From assembly GCA_946480965.1 (NCBI GenBank), contig CAMLMI010000007.1:1-37947 (forward strand): DNA of 37,947 nt, in the 5' to 3' direction. Of the stretch, positions 16,356 to 23,976 are shown piece after piece. The position numbers and the translations under genes are program-made. Numbering within the stretch: the first letter of the stretch is position 1; each line of letters begins with the position of its first letter. The DNA comes from an uncultured Verrucomicrobiales bacterium. Lineage in GTDB: Bacteria; Verrucomicrobiota; Verrucomicrobiae; Limisphaerales; CANJSG01. The notes under the pieces were generated by a model, which saw only the letters and a list, made by a program, of their open reading frames with translations, had not been told where the DNA came from and made no database searches.

Positions 16356-16784
16356 GTGGCTCCTGTGCCAATTCGCTACGACGTGCATGAGTCGCAACGG
16401 CTGCTGTTCGGGGTGGGAAGCGGGCCCGTCAGCAACGCGGACCTCCGCTCGACCATGACCCGCGTCTTGATGGATGCCCGGTTCAGCCTCTCGTTGAACG
16501 AACTGTGGGATTTCCGCGAATGCGCCCCGGACGACGTGAGCTTCGACGGGTTGTTCCAGGTGGTGAAAGGGGCGACGATGGTGCTCGGTCTTCTCCATGC
16601 CCAGACATCGCCCCGCGCTCGGTGCGCCGTCGTGGTGTCCACGCAGGAACAGTTCGGCCTAGCCCGCATGTATCAGTCGTTGAGCGAACGGCTGCACCTG
16701 GAGACCGAGGTGTTCCACGACCGGGAAAGCGCATTGCGTTGGCTGGGGGTGGCCGACACGTGGCAGCCGACCGTTCCGGCCTAG
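16356..16784 (+). CDS. STAS/SEC14-like (SpoIIAA-like) single-domain protein
   Basis: 142 residues if GTG 16356 is used. The pattern RYDVHESQRLLFGVGSGPVSNADL, then LDARFSLSLNELWDFRECAPDDVSF, then RCAVVVSTQEQFGLARMYQ and LETEVFHDRESALRWLG matches small bacterial STAS/SEC14-like proteins. Their fold recalls the anti-sigma antagonist SpoIIAA, but they usually lack a defined role. I see no phosphorylatable Ser in the usual anti-sigma-antagonist position. The start is uncertain: GTG codons at 16290, 16356 and 16365 are all in frame, and the conserved part begins at about 16371. No Shine-Dalgarno sequence is seen. It converges with the YdcF-type gene. Confidence 0.7.
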   Translation: MAPVPIRYDVHESQRLLFGVGSGPVSNADLRSTMTRVLMDARFSLSLNELWDFRECAPDDVSFDGLFQVVKGATMVLGLLHAQTSPRARCAVVVSTQEQFGLARMYQSLSERLHLETEVFHDRESALRWLGVADTWQPTVPA

Positions 16785-16844
16785 CCCCTTGGGGATAACC
16801 GGCCCTGGAGCAAGGTGGACGAGCGCCGGGTGGGGGCACTTGGC

Positions 16845-17438
16845 CTACAAGCCGAAGGGCCAGACGCCGTGCTTCACGGTGTAGTAGCCCAGCTTGAGAT
16901 ACTCGTTGAGGATGTATTGCCGGGGAGTCCGGGTGCGGGAACGGGCGGGCAAGGAGAGCATTTCCACGTCGGGCGCGGCGTTCTCGAAGCAGGCCAAGGC
17001 GCGTCGCGAATGATACCAGGAGGTGACGACGACGGCGCGGGAGACGTGGTGTTCGGCCAAGAGCGGGGCGCAGTTGCGGGCGTTTTCCAGGGTCGAGCGC
17101 GACGTTTCCTCGGCCAGGATGGCGGTGCGTGGGACGCCGGCGGCGACGAGTTGGCGGATGTTTTCCCGGGAATCACCGTGGCCCGAAACGATGATCAGGG
17201 GAGCGATTCCCGCTTGGAACAGCTCAACGGCCCGTTCCACCCGCACCATCGGTTCCCCGCCGAGCACGATGATCGCATCGGCCTTGGAGGCGTGGGTCTC
17301 CACTTGGAGAAACCAATGGGGAAACACCAGCGCCAAGGCCACCAGGGTTCCCAAGGCCAGAACGAAGATGACCAGCACCTGGGCCAGCCGCTTCCATGGG
17401 CTGGCTTTGGGACGAGAAACGTTTCCGGCGTCGGACAC
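16845..17438 (-). CDS. YdcF/SanA-like DUF218 membrane-anchored protein
   Basis: 197 residues. One transmembrane helix (about 19-42, LAQVLVIFVLALGTLVALALVF) is followed by a DUF218 domain. This includes KADAIIVLGGEP (about 53-64), RVERAVELFQAGIAPLIIVSG, the ENIRQLVAAGVPRTAILAEETSRSTLEN segment with the conserved E-x-x-S-x-x-T-x-E-N pattern, and VVVTSWYHSRRAL with its conserved His and Arg. DUF218 proteins such as SanA and ElyC act at the inner membrane in envelope integrity or polysaccharide precursor metabolism. The reaction is not established. The start is GTG 17438; TGAAAT (minus strand, 17450-17445) ends 6 nt before it. It is downstream of, and on the same strand as, the PEP-CTERM gene (gap 41 nt). 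Confidence 0.85.
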   Translation of the reverse strand: MSDAGNVSRPKASPWKRLAQVLVIFVLALGTLVALALVFPHWFLQVETHASKADAIIVLGGEPMVRVERAVELFQAGIAPLIIVSGHGDSRENIRQLVAAGVPRTAILAEETSRSTLENARNCAPLLAEHHVSRAVVVTSWYHSRRALACFENAAPDVEMLSLPARSRTRTPRQYILNEYLKLGYYTVKHGVWPFGL

Positions 17439-17479
17439 GGCCCGATTTCAGCGACAGTCGGGCAGAAAGGAAAGTCCGC

Positions 17480-18112
17480 TCACCGGTCCTTGCGGAACCG
17501 GCGCAGGGCGTAGAGACCGGCTCCGGCGAGCACGAGGGAAGCCGTGCCGGGTTCGGGCACGGGAGGCAGGGGAGTCTGGCTGATCTCGCCGAAAATGCTC
17601 AGCCGTTCCAAGTTGAGCGTCCCGCTGCTGGAACCGGCGCTGAAGCCGTAGAGCCGCAACGTGAGGCCGTCCTCGCTGGAGGCCGCCGCCGGGTAGGTCA
17701 GCGTCATCTCGGAGGTGGACTGCTTGTAGGTGACGGCGTGGAGGGCGGGATCGTTGTTGGCCGGATTGGTGCCCTCGAAGAGGCGGAAATAAACCGACTG
17801 CGGCCCTTGGCTGTCGCGCGATGCCGTCCATTGGAATCCCGTCATCGTCAGCGTATAGCCGGGGTCGGGCGAGATCGTGAACTGCACGAATTGGCCGAGA
17901 TCCGAGTTGCCGGAGGTGAAGCCGGAAAGTCCCAGATGTCCGGGGGTGCTGATGTCGTTCAAGCCGACGACAGTTGCAAAGCCGAACGAGCCGTTCGCCA
18001 CGGTGGGAACGTCCGAGCTGGAAGTGGCGAATTCGTAGGTTCCCAAGGTGGCGCTCCAGCCCGTGGTGGCGAGGGCTACAGCGGCAGAGGCGGTTACAAC
18101 GATCAGTTTCAT
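17480..18112 (-). CDS. PEP-CTERM sorting-domain exported protein
   Basis: 210 residues. An N-terminal signal peptide (1-20, MKLIVVTASAAVALATTGWS) leads into a beta-rich, Ser/Thr/Gly-rich domain. The C-terminus carries the sorting signal: VPEPGTASL at about 185-193, then a hydrophobic helix and the basic end RRFRKDR. PEP-CTERM proteins are processed by exosortase (EpsH/XrtA family) and released or anchored at the surface, often with exopolysaccharide. The globular part has no recognisable enzymatic motif and looks like a surface or matrix protein. No exosortase gene is in the window. The NusG/RfaH-like gene upstream fits, because such factors often accompany polysaccharide clusters. No Shine-Dalgarno sequence is visible before ATG 18112. 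Confidence 0.9.
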   Translation of the reverse strand: MKLIVVTASAAVALATTGWSATLGTYEFATSSSDVPTVANGSFGFATVVGLNDISTPGHLGLSGFTSGNSDLGQFVQFTISPDPGYTLTMTGFQWTASRDSQGPQSVYFRLFEGTNPANNDPALHAVTYKQSTSEMTLTYPAAASSEDGLTLRLYGFSAGSSSGTLNLERLSIFGEISQTPLPPVPEPGTASLVLAGAGLYALRRFRKDR

Positions 18113-18150
18113 GCAGTTTCGGAACCCGGCATTACGTTAGCCAAGTCACA

Positions 18151-18171
18151 TTTGCCTCAGAATGGGGCAAA
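18151..18171. other. Small hairpin upstream of the PEP-CTERM gene
   Basis: TTTGCCTC (18151-18158) pairs with GGGGCAAA (18164-18171) around the loop AGAAT, giving 8 bp including one G-T pair. It lies about 40 nt upstream of the PEP-CTERM start, possibly in its leader or as a protein-binding site. Confidence 0.4.
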
Positions 18172-18268
18172 AAGTGGAATGCACAAGCAGTGTTTGTGGG
18201 AGATTGGAGAAAAAAGCTGCGGGTGACGCCGGATTTCCCGGGTTCCGGAACGGTTCCGGTTCGGGCGG

Positions 18269-18841
18269 TCAAAGCACGGCGGAACGGGGATCGCCTTGCA
18301 GCCGGGTTAGCTTGTCCGGCGAGATTTCGACATGGGTCTGGCGGCCAAGGAATTCGAGCAGGATGGCGACCCGTTCCCGGCTGGGCAGGTATTTCTGCAC
18401 CGTGCCGGTCAACCCGTGGAACGCGCCTCCGGCAATGGTGACTTCTTCGCCCGGAGTGAACATTTCCTCGACGGTGAAGAGCTGGTCGTCGTCGGCCAGT
18501 TCGCGCAACGCGGCGATCTCCGCTTCGGCGATCACGGGCCAGTTCGTTCCGAAATGGATGACGGTGCTGACGCCCCGGGCGTGCATCACGTCGGAGAGGC
18601 GTTCCGCCCAGGCGAATCTGGCGAAGAGGTAGTTGGGGAAGAGCGCTTCGTTGAACCAGACGGGGCCGCGACGGGTGGCCTTCTTGTAGCGGATGCGGGG
18701 CAGGAACACCTCGATGCCCGAGGAACGGAGATGCGCGGCGGCGATGTGCTCGTGCTTCAACTGGGAGCGGAGGCAGAACCAGTTGGGCTCCGTGGGAGTC
18801 GAACCGGAACGCGCGGTCGATTGCTGGGCTTCTTCCATCAT
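18269..18841 (-). CDS. NusG/RfaH-like (UpxY-type) transcription antitermination factor
   Basis: 190 residues. It has an N-terminal NGN domain (about 20-110), beginning NWFCLRSQLKHEHIAAAHLR and including the FPNYLFARF strand (about 76-84). A C-terminal KOW domain (about 135-185) follows, FTPGEEVTIAGGAFHGLTG. Specialised NusG paralogues bind RNA polymerase and prevent premature termination, usually in long polysaccharide or secretion operons. This is not the housekeeping nusG, because no secE or rplK is adjacent. The start is one of two tandem ATGs, 18841 or 18838. TTGCAC, an 18-nt spacer and CATGTT end 8 nt before the first ATG. The gene diverges from tsaE. Its natural target may be the neighbouring surface-protein genes or a distant exopolysaccharide cluster. 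Confidence 0.85.
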   Translation of the reverse strand: MMEEAQQSTARSGSTPTEPNWFCLRSQLKHEHIAAAHLRSSGIEVFLPRIRYKKATRRGPVWFNEALFPNYLFARFAWAERLSDVMHARGVSTVIHFGTNWPVIAEAEIAALRELADDDQLFTVEEMFTPGEEVTIAGGAFHGLTGTVQKYLPSRERVAILLEFLGRQTHVEISPDKLTRLQGDPRSAVL

Positions 18842-18849
18842 CCGCGCGG

Positions 18850-18879
18850 AACATGGAATCCCGGTCGCTCCCGGTGCAA
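18850..18879 (-). promoter_or_regulatory. Promoter of the nusG paralogue, near-leaderless
   Basis: On the minus strand TTGCAC (18879-18874), an 18-nt spacer, then CATGTT (18855-18850). The ATG is 8 nt downstream, so the predicted leader is about 1 nt. Confidence 0.45.
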
Positions 18880-18920
18880 TCGCAACTTCTCGCGCGCCGC
18901 GCCCCGGCCGAAGCCGCTCC

Positions 18921-18951
18921 TTGACCGCCCGGTGTCGCCCCGGCCTACGCT
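18921..18951 (+). promoter_or_regulatory. Promoter of tsaE-tsaB, leaderless
   Basis: TTGACC (18921-18926), then TACGCT (18946-18951) after a 19-nt spacer (or CCTACG after 17). ATG 18957 comes 5 nt after TACGCT, so transcription would begin at or close to the start codon. Confidence 0.5.
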
Positions 18952-18956
18952 GGCGG

Positions 18957-19436
18957 ATGGACCCGGGCCACCAGCTTGAAACCGCCTCGCCTTCGGAAAC
19001 GGAGGCGATCGGTCGGCGTTGGGCACAGGAGTGGAATCCCGCGCGGCGCGGCTGGCTCGTGGGGCTCTCGGGGGATCTCGGCGCGGGCAAGACACAATTG
19101 GTCCGGGGCCTGGCGCTCGGATTGGGCTACACCGGGCGGATCAGTTCCCCGACCTACGGCTTGATCCACGAATACCCGACGGAGCCGACGCGGTTGAGCC
19201 ACCTGGACCTCTATCGCCTCGATGATGCCGCGCAGATCATCGGTGCGGGGCTGGAGGACACGCTGCTGCGGCCCGAGGGCGTTTGCGTGGTGGAATGGAT
19301 CGAACGCTGGTGGCCTTGGGCGGCGACGCTGAGTCCTCCGGCCGATCTGAAGCTCCAGTGCCCGGTCCGTTTGGTGCGGATCGAAACGCTATCCAAGACC
19401 GCTCGCCTTCTTCGTTATGTGGACCTTGGCCTTTGA
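18957..19436 (+). CDS. tsaE: tRNA threonylcarbamoyladenosine biosynthesis ATPase TsaE
   Basis: 159 residues, the usual size. TsaE is the ATPase partner of TsaB-TsaD, the complex that installs t6A at position 37 of ANN-decoding tRNAs. The Walker A motif is SGDLGAGKT (38-46) and the segment ISSPTYGLIHEY follows (about 62-73). HLDLYRL (about 82-88) carries the family's second conserved acidic site, and VVEWIERW is typical of the C-terminal part. It starts at ATG 18957 with no Shine-Dalgarno sequence. The 3' end overlaps tsaB by 20 nt in another frame, which implies coupled expression. TsaD is not in the window. Confidence 0.93.
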   Translation: MDPGHQLETASPSETEAIGRRWAQEWNPARRGWLVGLSGDLGAGKTQLVRGLALGLGYTGRISSPTYGLIHEYPTEPTRLSHLDLYRLDDAAQIIGAGLEDTLLRPEGVCVVEWIERWWPWAATLSPPADLKLQCPVRLVRIETLSKTARLLRYVDLGL

Positions 19437-20076
19437 GTTTTCGTCCGATGTCCGGAGCGTCGCCGTGGTGCGTTCGACGGAAGAACCGACGGTCGCGGGC
19501 TTCGCCTCCGTGCGCGAGGTGCGGCGCACGCCAGGACTGGCGCTGGTGGAAGCCGCGTTGCGCGAGGCGGGAGTTCGGCGCGAAGAAATCTCGCGATTGG
19601 CCGTCGGGTTGGGACCGGGTTCCTACACCGGCATCCGCATCGCGCTGGCGCTGGTGCAGGGCTGGCAACTCGCGACCGGCATTCCTTCCGTGGGCATTCC
19701 CAGCGCGGACGTTTTGGCCGAGCAGGAATGGCGACGGGGCGTGCGCGGACGGTTGCACCTGATCGTCGATGCGCAGAAGGGAGACCTCTACCACGGCCAA
19801 TATGAGCTGACCGAAGCCGCCTGGGCAGCGAAGCAGCCGCTGGCCATCGTGCCGGCCACGGCGTTGGTGAACGATGGGGGACGCTGGATCACTCCTGAAG
19901 CCGCACCGCGCTTGGCGTGGGCGGAACCGGTATTTCCCGACGCAGGCATCCTCGGGCAACGCGCGGCCAAGATCGACGCCGTCCGTCCGGCCTTTCAACT
20001 GGAGCCGGTTTATCTTCGGGAAACGGCCTTCGTCAAAGCGCCGCCGCCGCGGGCGATTCCTGGTCTCGGTGCTTGA
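19417..20076 (+). CDS. tsaB: tRNA threonylcarbamoyladenosine biosynthesis protein TsaB
   Basis: 219 residues, typical. TsaB is an ASKHA-fold scaffold that dimerises with TsaD in t6A synthesis. The N-terminus TLAFEFSSDVRSVAVV corresponds to the family's LaIDTSt strand, but with Glu-Phe instead of Asp-Thr. The RLAVGLGPGSYTGIRIALAL segment (about 60-79) is the hallmark. The middle LHLIVDAQKGDLYHGQY strand is also characteristic. ATG 19417 lies inside the end of tsaE, a 20-nt overlap. The next gene is convergent and only 9 nt away. Confidence 0.93.
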   Translation: MWTLAFEFSSDVRSVAVVRSTEEPTVAGFASVREVRRTPGLALVEAALREAGVRREEISRLAVGLGPGSYTGIRIALALVQGWQLATGIPSVGIPSADVLAEQEWRRGVRGRLHLIVDAQKGDLYHGQYELTEAAWAAKQPLAIVPATALVNDGGRWITPEAAPRLAWAEPVFPDAGILGQRAAKIDAVRPAFQLEPVYLRETAFVKAPPPRAIPGLGA

Positions 20077-20085
20077 AGCCTCGGC

Positions 20086-20868
20086 TCAACGCTTCCGCGC
20101 GTCGTTCAGCGTCCAGTCGAAGTCGTTGAAGTCCACCTTGAGCGGGGCTCCGGCTTCGATCGCGGCGTTGATCTGGGACAAGGTGTTGGTGGCGAAGTAG
20201 GGCTTCAGGTAGGTGGCGAGATCCGTGCGGTTGGTGAAGTCCTCGCCGAACCATTTGAAGAGCGGCGAGAGCCACAGGACGTTCCGCCTCGTGTCCACCT
20301 GGTTGTTCTTGCCGTCGTTCAGGAAGGCGCGCGCCTGCTCGGCGAACTGGGCGTCCAGCGTCTCCGGCCGGTAGGGCTCGGGCCGCGCGGGCGGATAGCC
20401 CATCGCACCGAAGACGAGGGCGAAGTGGTGCCGCTCGTCGCCCAGCCGCTTGCGCAGCACGCTGTGCTGGAGGAAATCCAACGACACCTTGCTCCCGAAA
20501 AGCGGCACGAACGGCATCTTCCACGGGCTCTCGGTGATCGTGCCCAGCGCGCGGACGTTCGTGGTGGGGTAGTTGGTCGCGATGAACAGCATCGCCGAGG
20601 CGTTGTAGAGGTTGACGCAATAGGCCACGGCCCGGGCCCGGGGCCACGCGGTGAATTCGGCCTCCGTCACCTGGGCCATCTCCTGGATCGCGCGTTCCAG
20701 CTCGGTGTCCTTCAGCGAAAGCTGCCGGTAGTCGATGCGGCCGTCCTTCACGCAGTTCGTCAGCACCAGCGCGTAGCGCTTGTAGGTGGGGTCGAACGCG
20801 GCGGCGCGGGCGGAAAGGGGGGCGGCGACGAACGCGAGCAGGGCGAGGAGCAGGACGACGGGCTTCAT
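20086..20868 (-). CDS. DUF547-domain exported protein
   Basis: 260 residues. A cleavable signal peptide (1-22, VVLLLALLAFVAAPLSARA) precedes a DUF547 domain with the family hallmarks DGRIDYRQL (about 43-51), RARAVAYCVNLYNASAMLFI (77-96) and the later LFGAMGYPPARPEPY-like segment. A WLSPLFKWFGEDF stretch follows, typical of the family's C-terminal half. The DUF547 fold may be papain-like, but no activity is established. Expected location is the periplasm. ATG 20868 is supported by the signal peptide and by a -10-like box 6 nt upstream. It is convergent with tsaB, 9 nt away. Confidence 0.88.
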   Translation of the reverse strand: MKPVVLLLALLAFVAAPLSARAAAFDPTYKRYALVLTNCVKDGRIDYRQLSLKDTELERAIQEMAQVTEAEFTAWPRARAVAYCVNLYNASAMLFIATNYPTTNVRALGTITESPWKMPFVPLFGSKVSLDFLQHSVLRKRLGDERHHFALVFGAMGYPPARPEPYRPETLDAQFAEQARAFLNDGKNNQVDTRRNVLWLSPLFKWFGEDFTNRTDLATYLKPYFATNTLSQINAAIEAGAPLKVDFNDFDWTLNDARKR

Positions 20869-20874
20869 GGGCGC

Positions 20875-20903
20875 AAATCTTCGGCAAAACGGAGGACGAT
20901 CAA
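20875..20903 (-). promoter_or_regulatory. Promoter of the DUF547 gene, leaderless
   Basis: On the minus strand TTGATC (20903-20898), a 17-nt spacer, then AGATTT (20880-20875), then 6 nt to ATG 20868. The -35 overlaps the last codons of the upstream EVE gene (stop at 20900). Confidence 0.5.
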
Positions 20904-21313
20904 GCGGCGGTCGCGCCGAGTTCCAGCACACGCTTGAACTGCGCCTCGGTCAGTGGCGTGACCGAGAGACGGCTCTGGCGCACGAGCGGCATGTCCTTCA
21001 GCACGGGATCGGCCTTGATCGTGGCCAGGGTCACCGGTCGTTTCAACGCCTTCCACGGCACCAGATCCACCACGGACCAGTCGCCCTCGTCGGCGGTGGG
21101 GTCGGGGTAGAATTCCTTCGCCACCTTGGCCACGCCCACGACCTGCTTGTCCGAGACGCTGTGGTAGTAGAGCACGCGGTCGTTCGCCTTCATCGCCCGG
21201 AGATTGTTCCGCGCCTGGAAATTCCGGACCCCGGTCCAGGCGGTGCGGCCGTCCTGGACGAACCGGTCCCACGCATACGCCTCGGGCTCCTGCTTCACCA
21301 ACCAGTAGTTCAT
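20900..21313 (-). CDS. EVE-domain protein
   Basis: 137 residues, a single EVE (PUA-like) domain. It opens MNYWLVKQEPEAYAWDRF and has the WTGVRNFQARNNLRAMKANDRVLYYHS segment with the aromatic-pocket Trp/Arg pattern, then VVGVAKVAKEFYPDP. Stand-alone EVE proteins are related to YTH domains and are thought to bind modified bases in DNA or RNA. No target is known. The start ATG 21313 is fixed by the conserved MxYWLxKxEP opening. It is divergent from tRNA-Ser(CGA). The DUF547 gene lies 31 nt downstream on the same strand but appears to have its own promoter. Confidence 0.93.
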   Translation of the reverse strand: MNYWLVKQEPEAYAWDRFVQDGRTAWTGVRNFQARNNLRAMKANDRVLYYHSVSDKQVVGVAKVAKEFYPDPTADEGDWSVVDLVPWKALKRPVTLATIKADPVLKDMPLVRQSRLSVTPLTEAQFKRVLELGATAA

Positions 21314-21400
21314 GCGCGGAAGGGAACCATCAATCCGCCGTGGCGTCATCTGGGACGTTGTCTTGGGCGTTGCGGATGGCCGGCCACGGCAACAAAGCCA

Positions 21401-21429
21401 TTGCACCCGTCCGGGAGTTCGCGTAAGCC
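21401..21429 (+). promoter_or_regulatory. Promoter for tRNA-Ser
   Basis: TTGCAC (21401-21406), a 17-nt spacer, TAAGCC (21424-21429). The predicted start is about 10 nt before the mature 5' end at 21446. Confidence 0.45.
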
Positions 21430-21445
21430 AACAGGCCCGAGTCGC

Positions 21446-21535
21446 GGAAGGGTGGCTGAGTGGTTAAAGGCACCTGACTCGAAATCAGGAGTAGGGGCAA
21501 CTCTACCGTGGGTTCGAATCCCACCCCTTCCGCCA
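21446..21535 (+). tRNA. tRNA-Ser (anticodon CGA)
   Basis: 90 nt with an encoded CCA (21533-21535). The acceptor GGAAGGG pairs with CCCTTCC (21525-21531). The anticodon stem CCTGA/TCAGG encloses CTCGAAA, giving CGA (reads TCG). A long variable arm (AGTAGGGGCAACTCTACC region) makes it class II, as expected for serine. The T loop is GGTTCGAATCC. Confidence 0.96.
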
Positions 21536-21586
21536 ATTGGTCTCCACTCCCTCGGGGCTCGTCCCACCTCTCCTCGCATCGTGGCC

Positions 21587-21883
21587 TCAAGCGACCCGCC
21601 GTTGACCGAACGCGGTGCGGAAGTCCTGCTGCAACCGGTCCACCACCAGCTTCGTCTCTTCGCTGAACCCGAAGGTCCGCAGCGCGCGCGTCAAATCGCG
21701 CAGCTTCTCGAATTCGTCGCGCCGGAGCGTGTGGGATCGCATGGCATGCGTGATCGTCCGGTGGACATCTTCCACCACTTTCAGGGCCATCTTCTGCGGC
21801 GGGGGCAACTCGCGCTGGATCGCGGTGCGGATCTGGGCGCAGTGGACCCGGGCTTCTTCCAGGGGGTGTGGGATCGTTTTCAT
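21587..21883 (-). CDS. Small alpha-helical protein of unknown function
   Basis: 98 residues from ATG 21883 (MKTIPHPLEEARVHCAQ). It is charged and almost entirely helical, with no signal peptide, membrane segment or metal motif. Segments such as ALKVVEDVHRTITHAMRSHTL suggest a helical bundle. I do not recognise a family. The open frame extends upstream to about 22183 without recognisable content, and the upstream bases are AT-rich (AAACAAATATTCC), like a promoter end, which supports the short version. Another start is possible. It is divergent from the GH13 gene. Confidence 0.5.
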   Translation of the reverse strand: MKTIPHPLEEARVHCAQIRTAIQRELPPPQKMALKVVEDVHRTITHAMRSHTLRRDEFEKLRDLTRALRTFGFSEETKLVVDRLQQDFRTAFGQRRVA

Positions 21884-22128
21884 GGAATATTTGTTTTGCA
21901 GCGGGCGTGCCAAGGAGCCGTGCGCGGGAAGTGGCCCGGAATGCGGGCACATTGCATGAAGCCCGGCCGGTGCGGATTGCAGGTGGCGAAAGCGGCAGCG
22001 GTTCAGAATGAAAAACGAGCGGAGAACCGGGCGTTTCATCCGGCCCGGTTTGGCATAAATCCAGCAAAGCGAACGGCGGCGACTGCGGGCGGATGCGCCT
22101 CCCGACGGTCGGAACCACCCGTCAAACC

Positions 22129-23976
22129 ATGAACACTTTACCCGAAGCTCCGGCCGAAACCTCCGTTCAAAACGATCCCGCAAATCCGCCCGGCATGGGA
22201 GCGATTCCCTTGCCCGAGGAACAGGGGGTGGCCTTCCGTGTCTGGGCTCCGCACGCGGATCGGGTCGCGGTGGTGGGTTCGTTCAACGGCTGGGACAAGG
22301 AGGCGAACCGGCTCGTGCGCGAAGAGCAGGGCACTTGGTTTGGCATCGTCCCGGAAGCCCGGATCGGAGACGAGTTCCGCTATCTGATCGTGCGCGGAGA
22401 TGAGGAGCTGAGCCGCATCGACCCCCGGGCAAGGCTGGTGACGAATTCGGCGGGCAACGCCGTGGTTTGGCGGATCGATCCGGAGCGCCTGCCCGAGCCC
22501 ATCGATCCGCCGCTGCTCGACGCGGCGGTGATCTACGAGATGCACATCGGCACGTTCCACGCGCGGAAGGAAACGGGGCCGGGCACCTTTGCCTCCGCCA
22601 TCGAGAAGCTCCCGTATCTCCAGGAGCTCGGGGTCAACGTCGTGGAACTGATGCCGGTGACGGAGTTCGCGGGGGACTTTTCCTGGGGCTACAATCCGGC
22701 CCATCCCTTCGCCGTGGAGCGCGCCTATGGCGGTCCCGATGGGCTGCTCGACTTCGTGCGCGAGGCCCACGCCCGGGGCATCGCGGTGTTGCTGGACGTG
22801 GTCTATAACCACTTCGGCCCGGGTGACGCCTCGATGTGGCAGTTCGACGGCTGGTCGGAGAACGGGCTGGGCGGGATCTACTTCTACAACGATGGCCGCG
22901 CCGCCACGCCCTGGGGCGATTCCCGTCCGGACTATGGCCGGGGCGAGGTGCGGACCTATCTCCGGGACAACGCCCTGATGTGGCTGGAGGACTTCGGCAT
23001 CGATGGTCTGCGCTGGGACGCCACGGTCTATATCCGCAGCTACAGCGGCCGGCTGGACGGTCCCGCAGACGACCTGAAGGAAGGCTGGGGCCTGATCCAA
23101 TACATCAACGGCGAGATCCACCGGCATTCCCCGCGCGCCATCGTCATCGCCGAGGATCTGCGCGACAGCGAATGGCTGGTGAAGGACGTGGGCGCGGGCG
23201 GGGCCGGGTTCAACGCGCAGTGGGACGCCGCGTTCGTCCATCCCATCCGCGCGGCGATGGCGACCGCGAACGACGAGGAGCGGAACCTCGACGCGATCAT
23301 CGCGGCGCTGAAGACCCGCTACGATGGCGACGCGTTCCGGCGCGTGGTTTACAGCGAATCCCACGACGAGGTGGCCAACGGGAAGCAGCGGTTGCCGAGC
23401 GAGATCGATCCCGGCGATCCGGAGGGTTATCCCGCGCGCAAACGCTCCACCCTCGGCGCGGCCCTGGTCTTCGCCGCGCCTGGCATCCCGATGATCTTCC
23501 AGGGGCAGGAGTTCCTGGAGTCCGGCTGGTTCCGCGACCACGTGCCGGTGGACTGGGCCAAGGCCGGGCGATTCGCCGGCATCCACGCCTTCTACCGCGA
23601 TCTGATCGCCCTGCGCCGCAACCTCGCCGGGCACACCGCAGGGCTCATGGGCCAGCACATCGAGACCCACCACGTGGACCACGCCGGAAAGGTGCTCGCC
23701 TTCCGCCGCTGGCGGGATGGAGGACCGGGGGACGACGTGGTGGTGGTGGTGAACTTCAGCCGCGAGCCCAGGGAGAACCAGGCCGTCGGTGTGCCGCAGC
23801 CGGGCCTGTGGAAGGTGCGTCTCAACAGCGATGGCCGCGCCTACTCGGACGATTTCGGCGATCATCCCGCACCCGATGCCGAAGCCGTGGCCGAGCCCCT
23901 CGATGGCTGCCCCTGTCGCATCGTCACCGCCATCGGGCCCTACTCCGTCCTCATCCTTTCACAGGACAAGGGCTGA
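22129..23976 (+). CDS. GH13 alpha-glucan enzyme with N-terminal CBM48 (branching-enzyme/trehalohydrolase-like)
   Basis: 615 residues. A CBM48-like beta domain (about 33-115) has FRVWAPHADRVAVVGSFNGWD. The GH13 barrel follows (about 130-530). The catalytic regions are intact: region I DVVYNHFGP (about 223-231), region II GLRWDA with nucleophile Asp297, region III VIAEDL with acid/base Glu342, and region IV SESHDEV with His412-Asp413. A beta-sandwich C-domain ends the protein. The layout fits 1,4-alpha-glucan branching enzymes or malto-oligosyltrehalose trehalohydrolases. Length and the YNHFGPG motif lean to the TreZ/GlgB side, but I cannot separate them by eye. No signal peptide, so the enzyme is cytoplasmic. 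treY and glgA are not adjacent. A stand-alone CBM48-like protein is encoded at 36886. Confidence 0.9.
   Translation: MNTLPEAPAETSVQNDPANPPGMGAIPLPEEQGVAFRVWAPHADRVAVVGSFNGWDKEANRLVREEQGTWFGIVPEARIGDEFRYLIVRGDEELSRIDPRARLVTNSAGNAVVWRIDPERLPEPIDPPLLDAAVIYEMHIGTFHARKETGPGTFASAIEKLPYLQELGVNVVELMPVTEFAGDFSWGYNPAHPFAVERAYGGPDGLLDFVREAHARGIAVLLDVVYNHFGPGDASMWQFDGWSENGLGGIYFYNDGRAATPWGDSRPDYGRGEVRTYLRDNALMWLEDFGIDGLRWDATVYIRSYSGRLDGPADDLKEGWGLIQYINGEIHRHSPRAIVIAEDLRDSEWLVKDVGAGGAGFNAQWDAAFVHPIRAAMATANDEERNLDAIIAALKTRYDGDAFRRVVYSESHDEVANGKQRLPSEIDPGDPEGYPARKRSTLGAALVFAAPGIPMIFQGQEFLESGWFRDHVPVDWAKAGRFAGIHAFYRDLIALRRNLAGHTAGLMGQHIETHHVDHAGKVLAFRRWRDGGPGDDVVVVVNFSREPRENQAVGVPQPGLWKVRLNSDGRAYSDDFGDHPAPDAEAVAEPLDGCPCRIVTAIGPYSVLILSQDKG

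Noticed and set aside
22138..23865. A long minus-strand frame opposite the GH13 gene
   Set aside because: Shadow of a certain gene; His/Val/Arg-rich with no motif.
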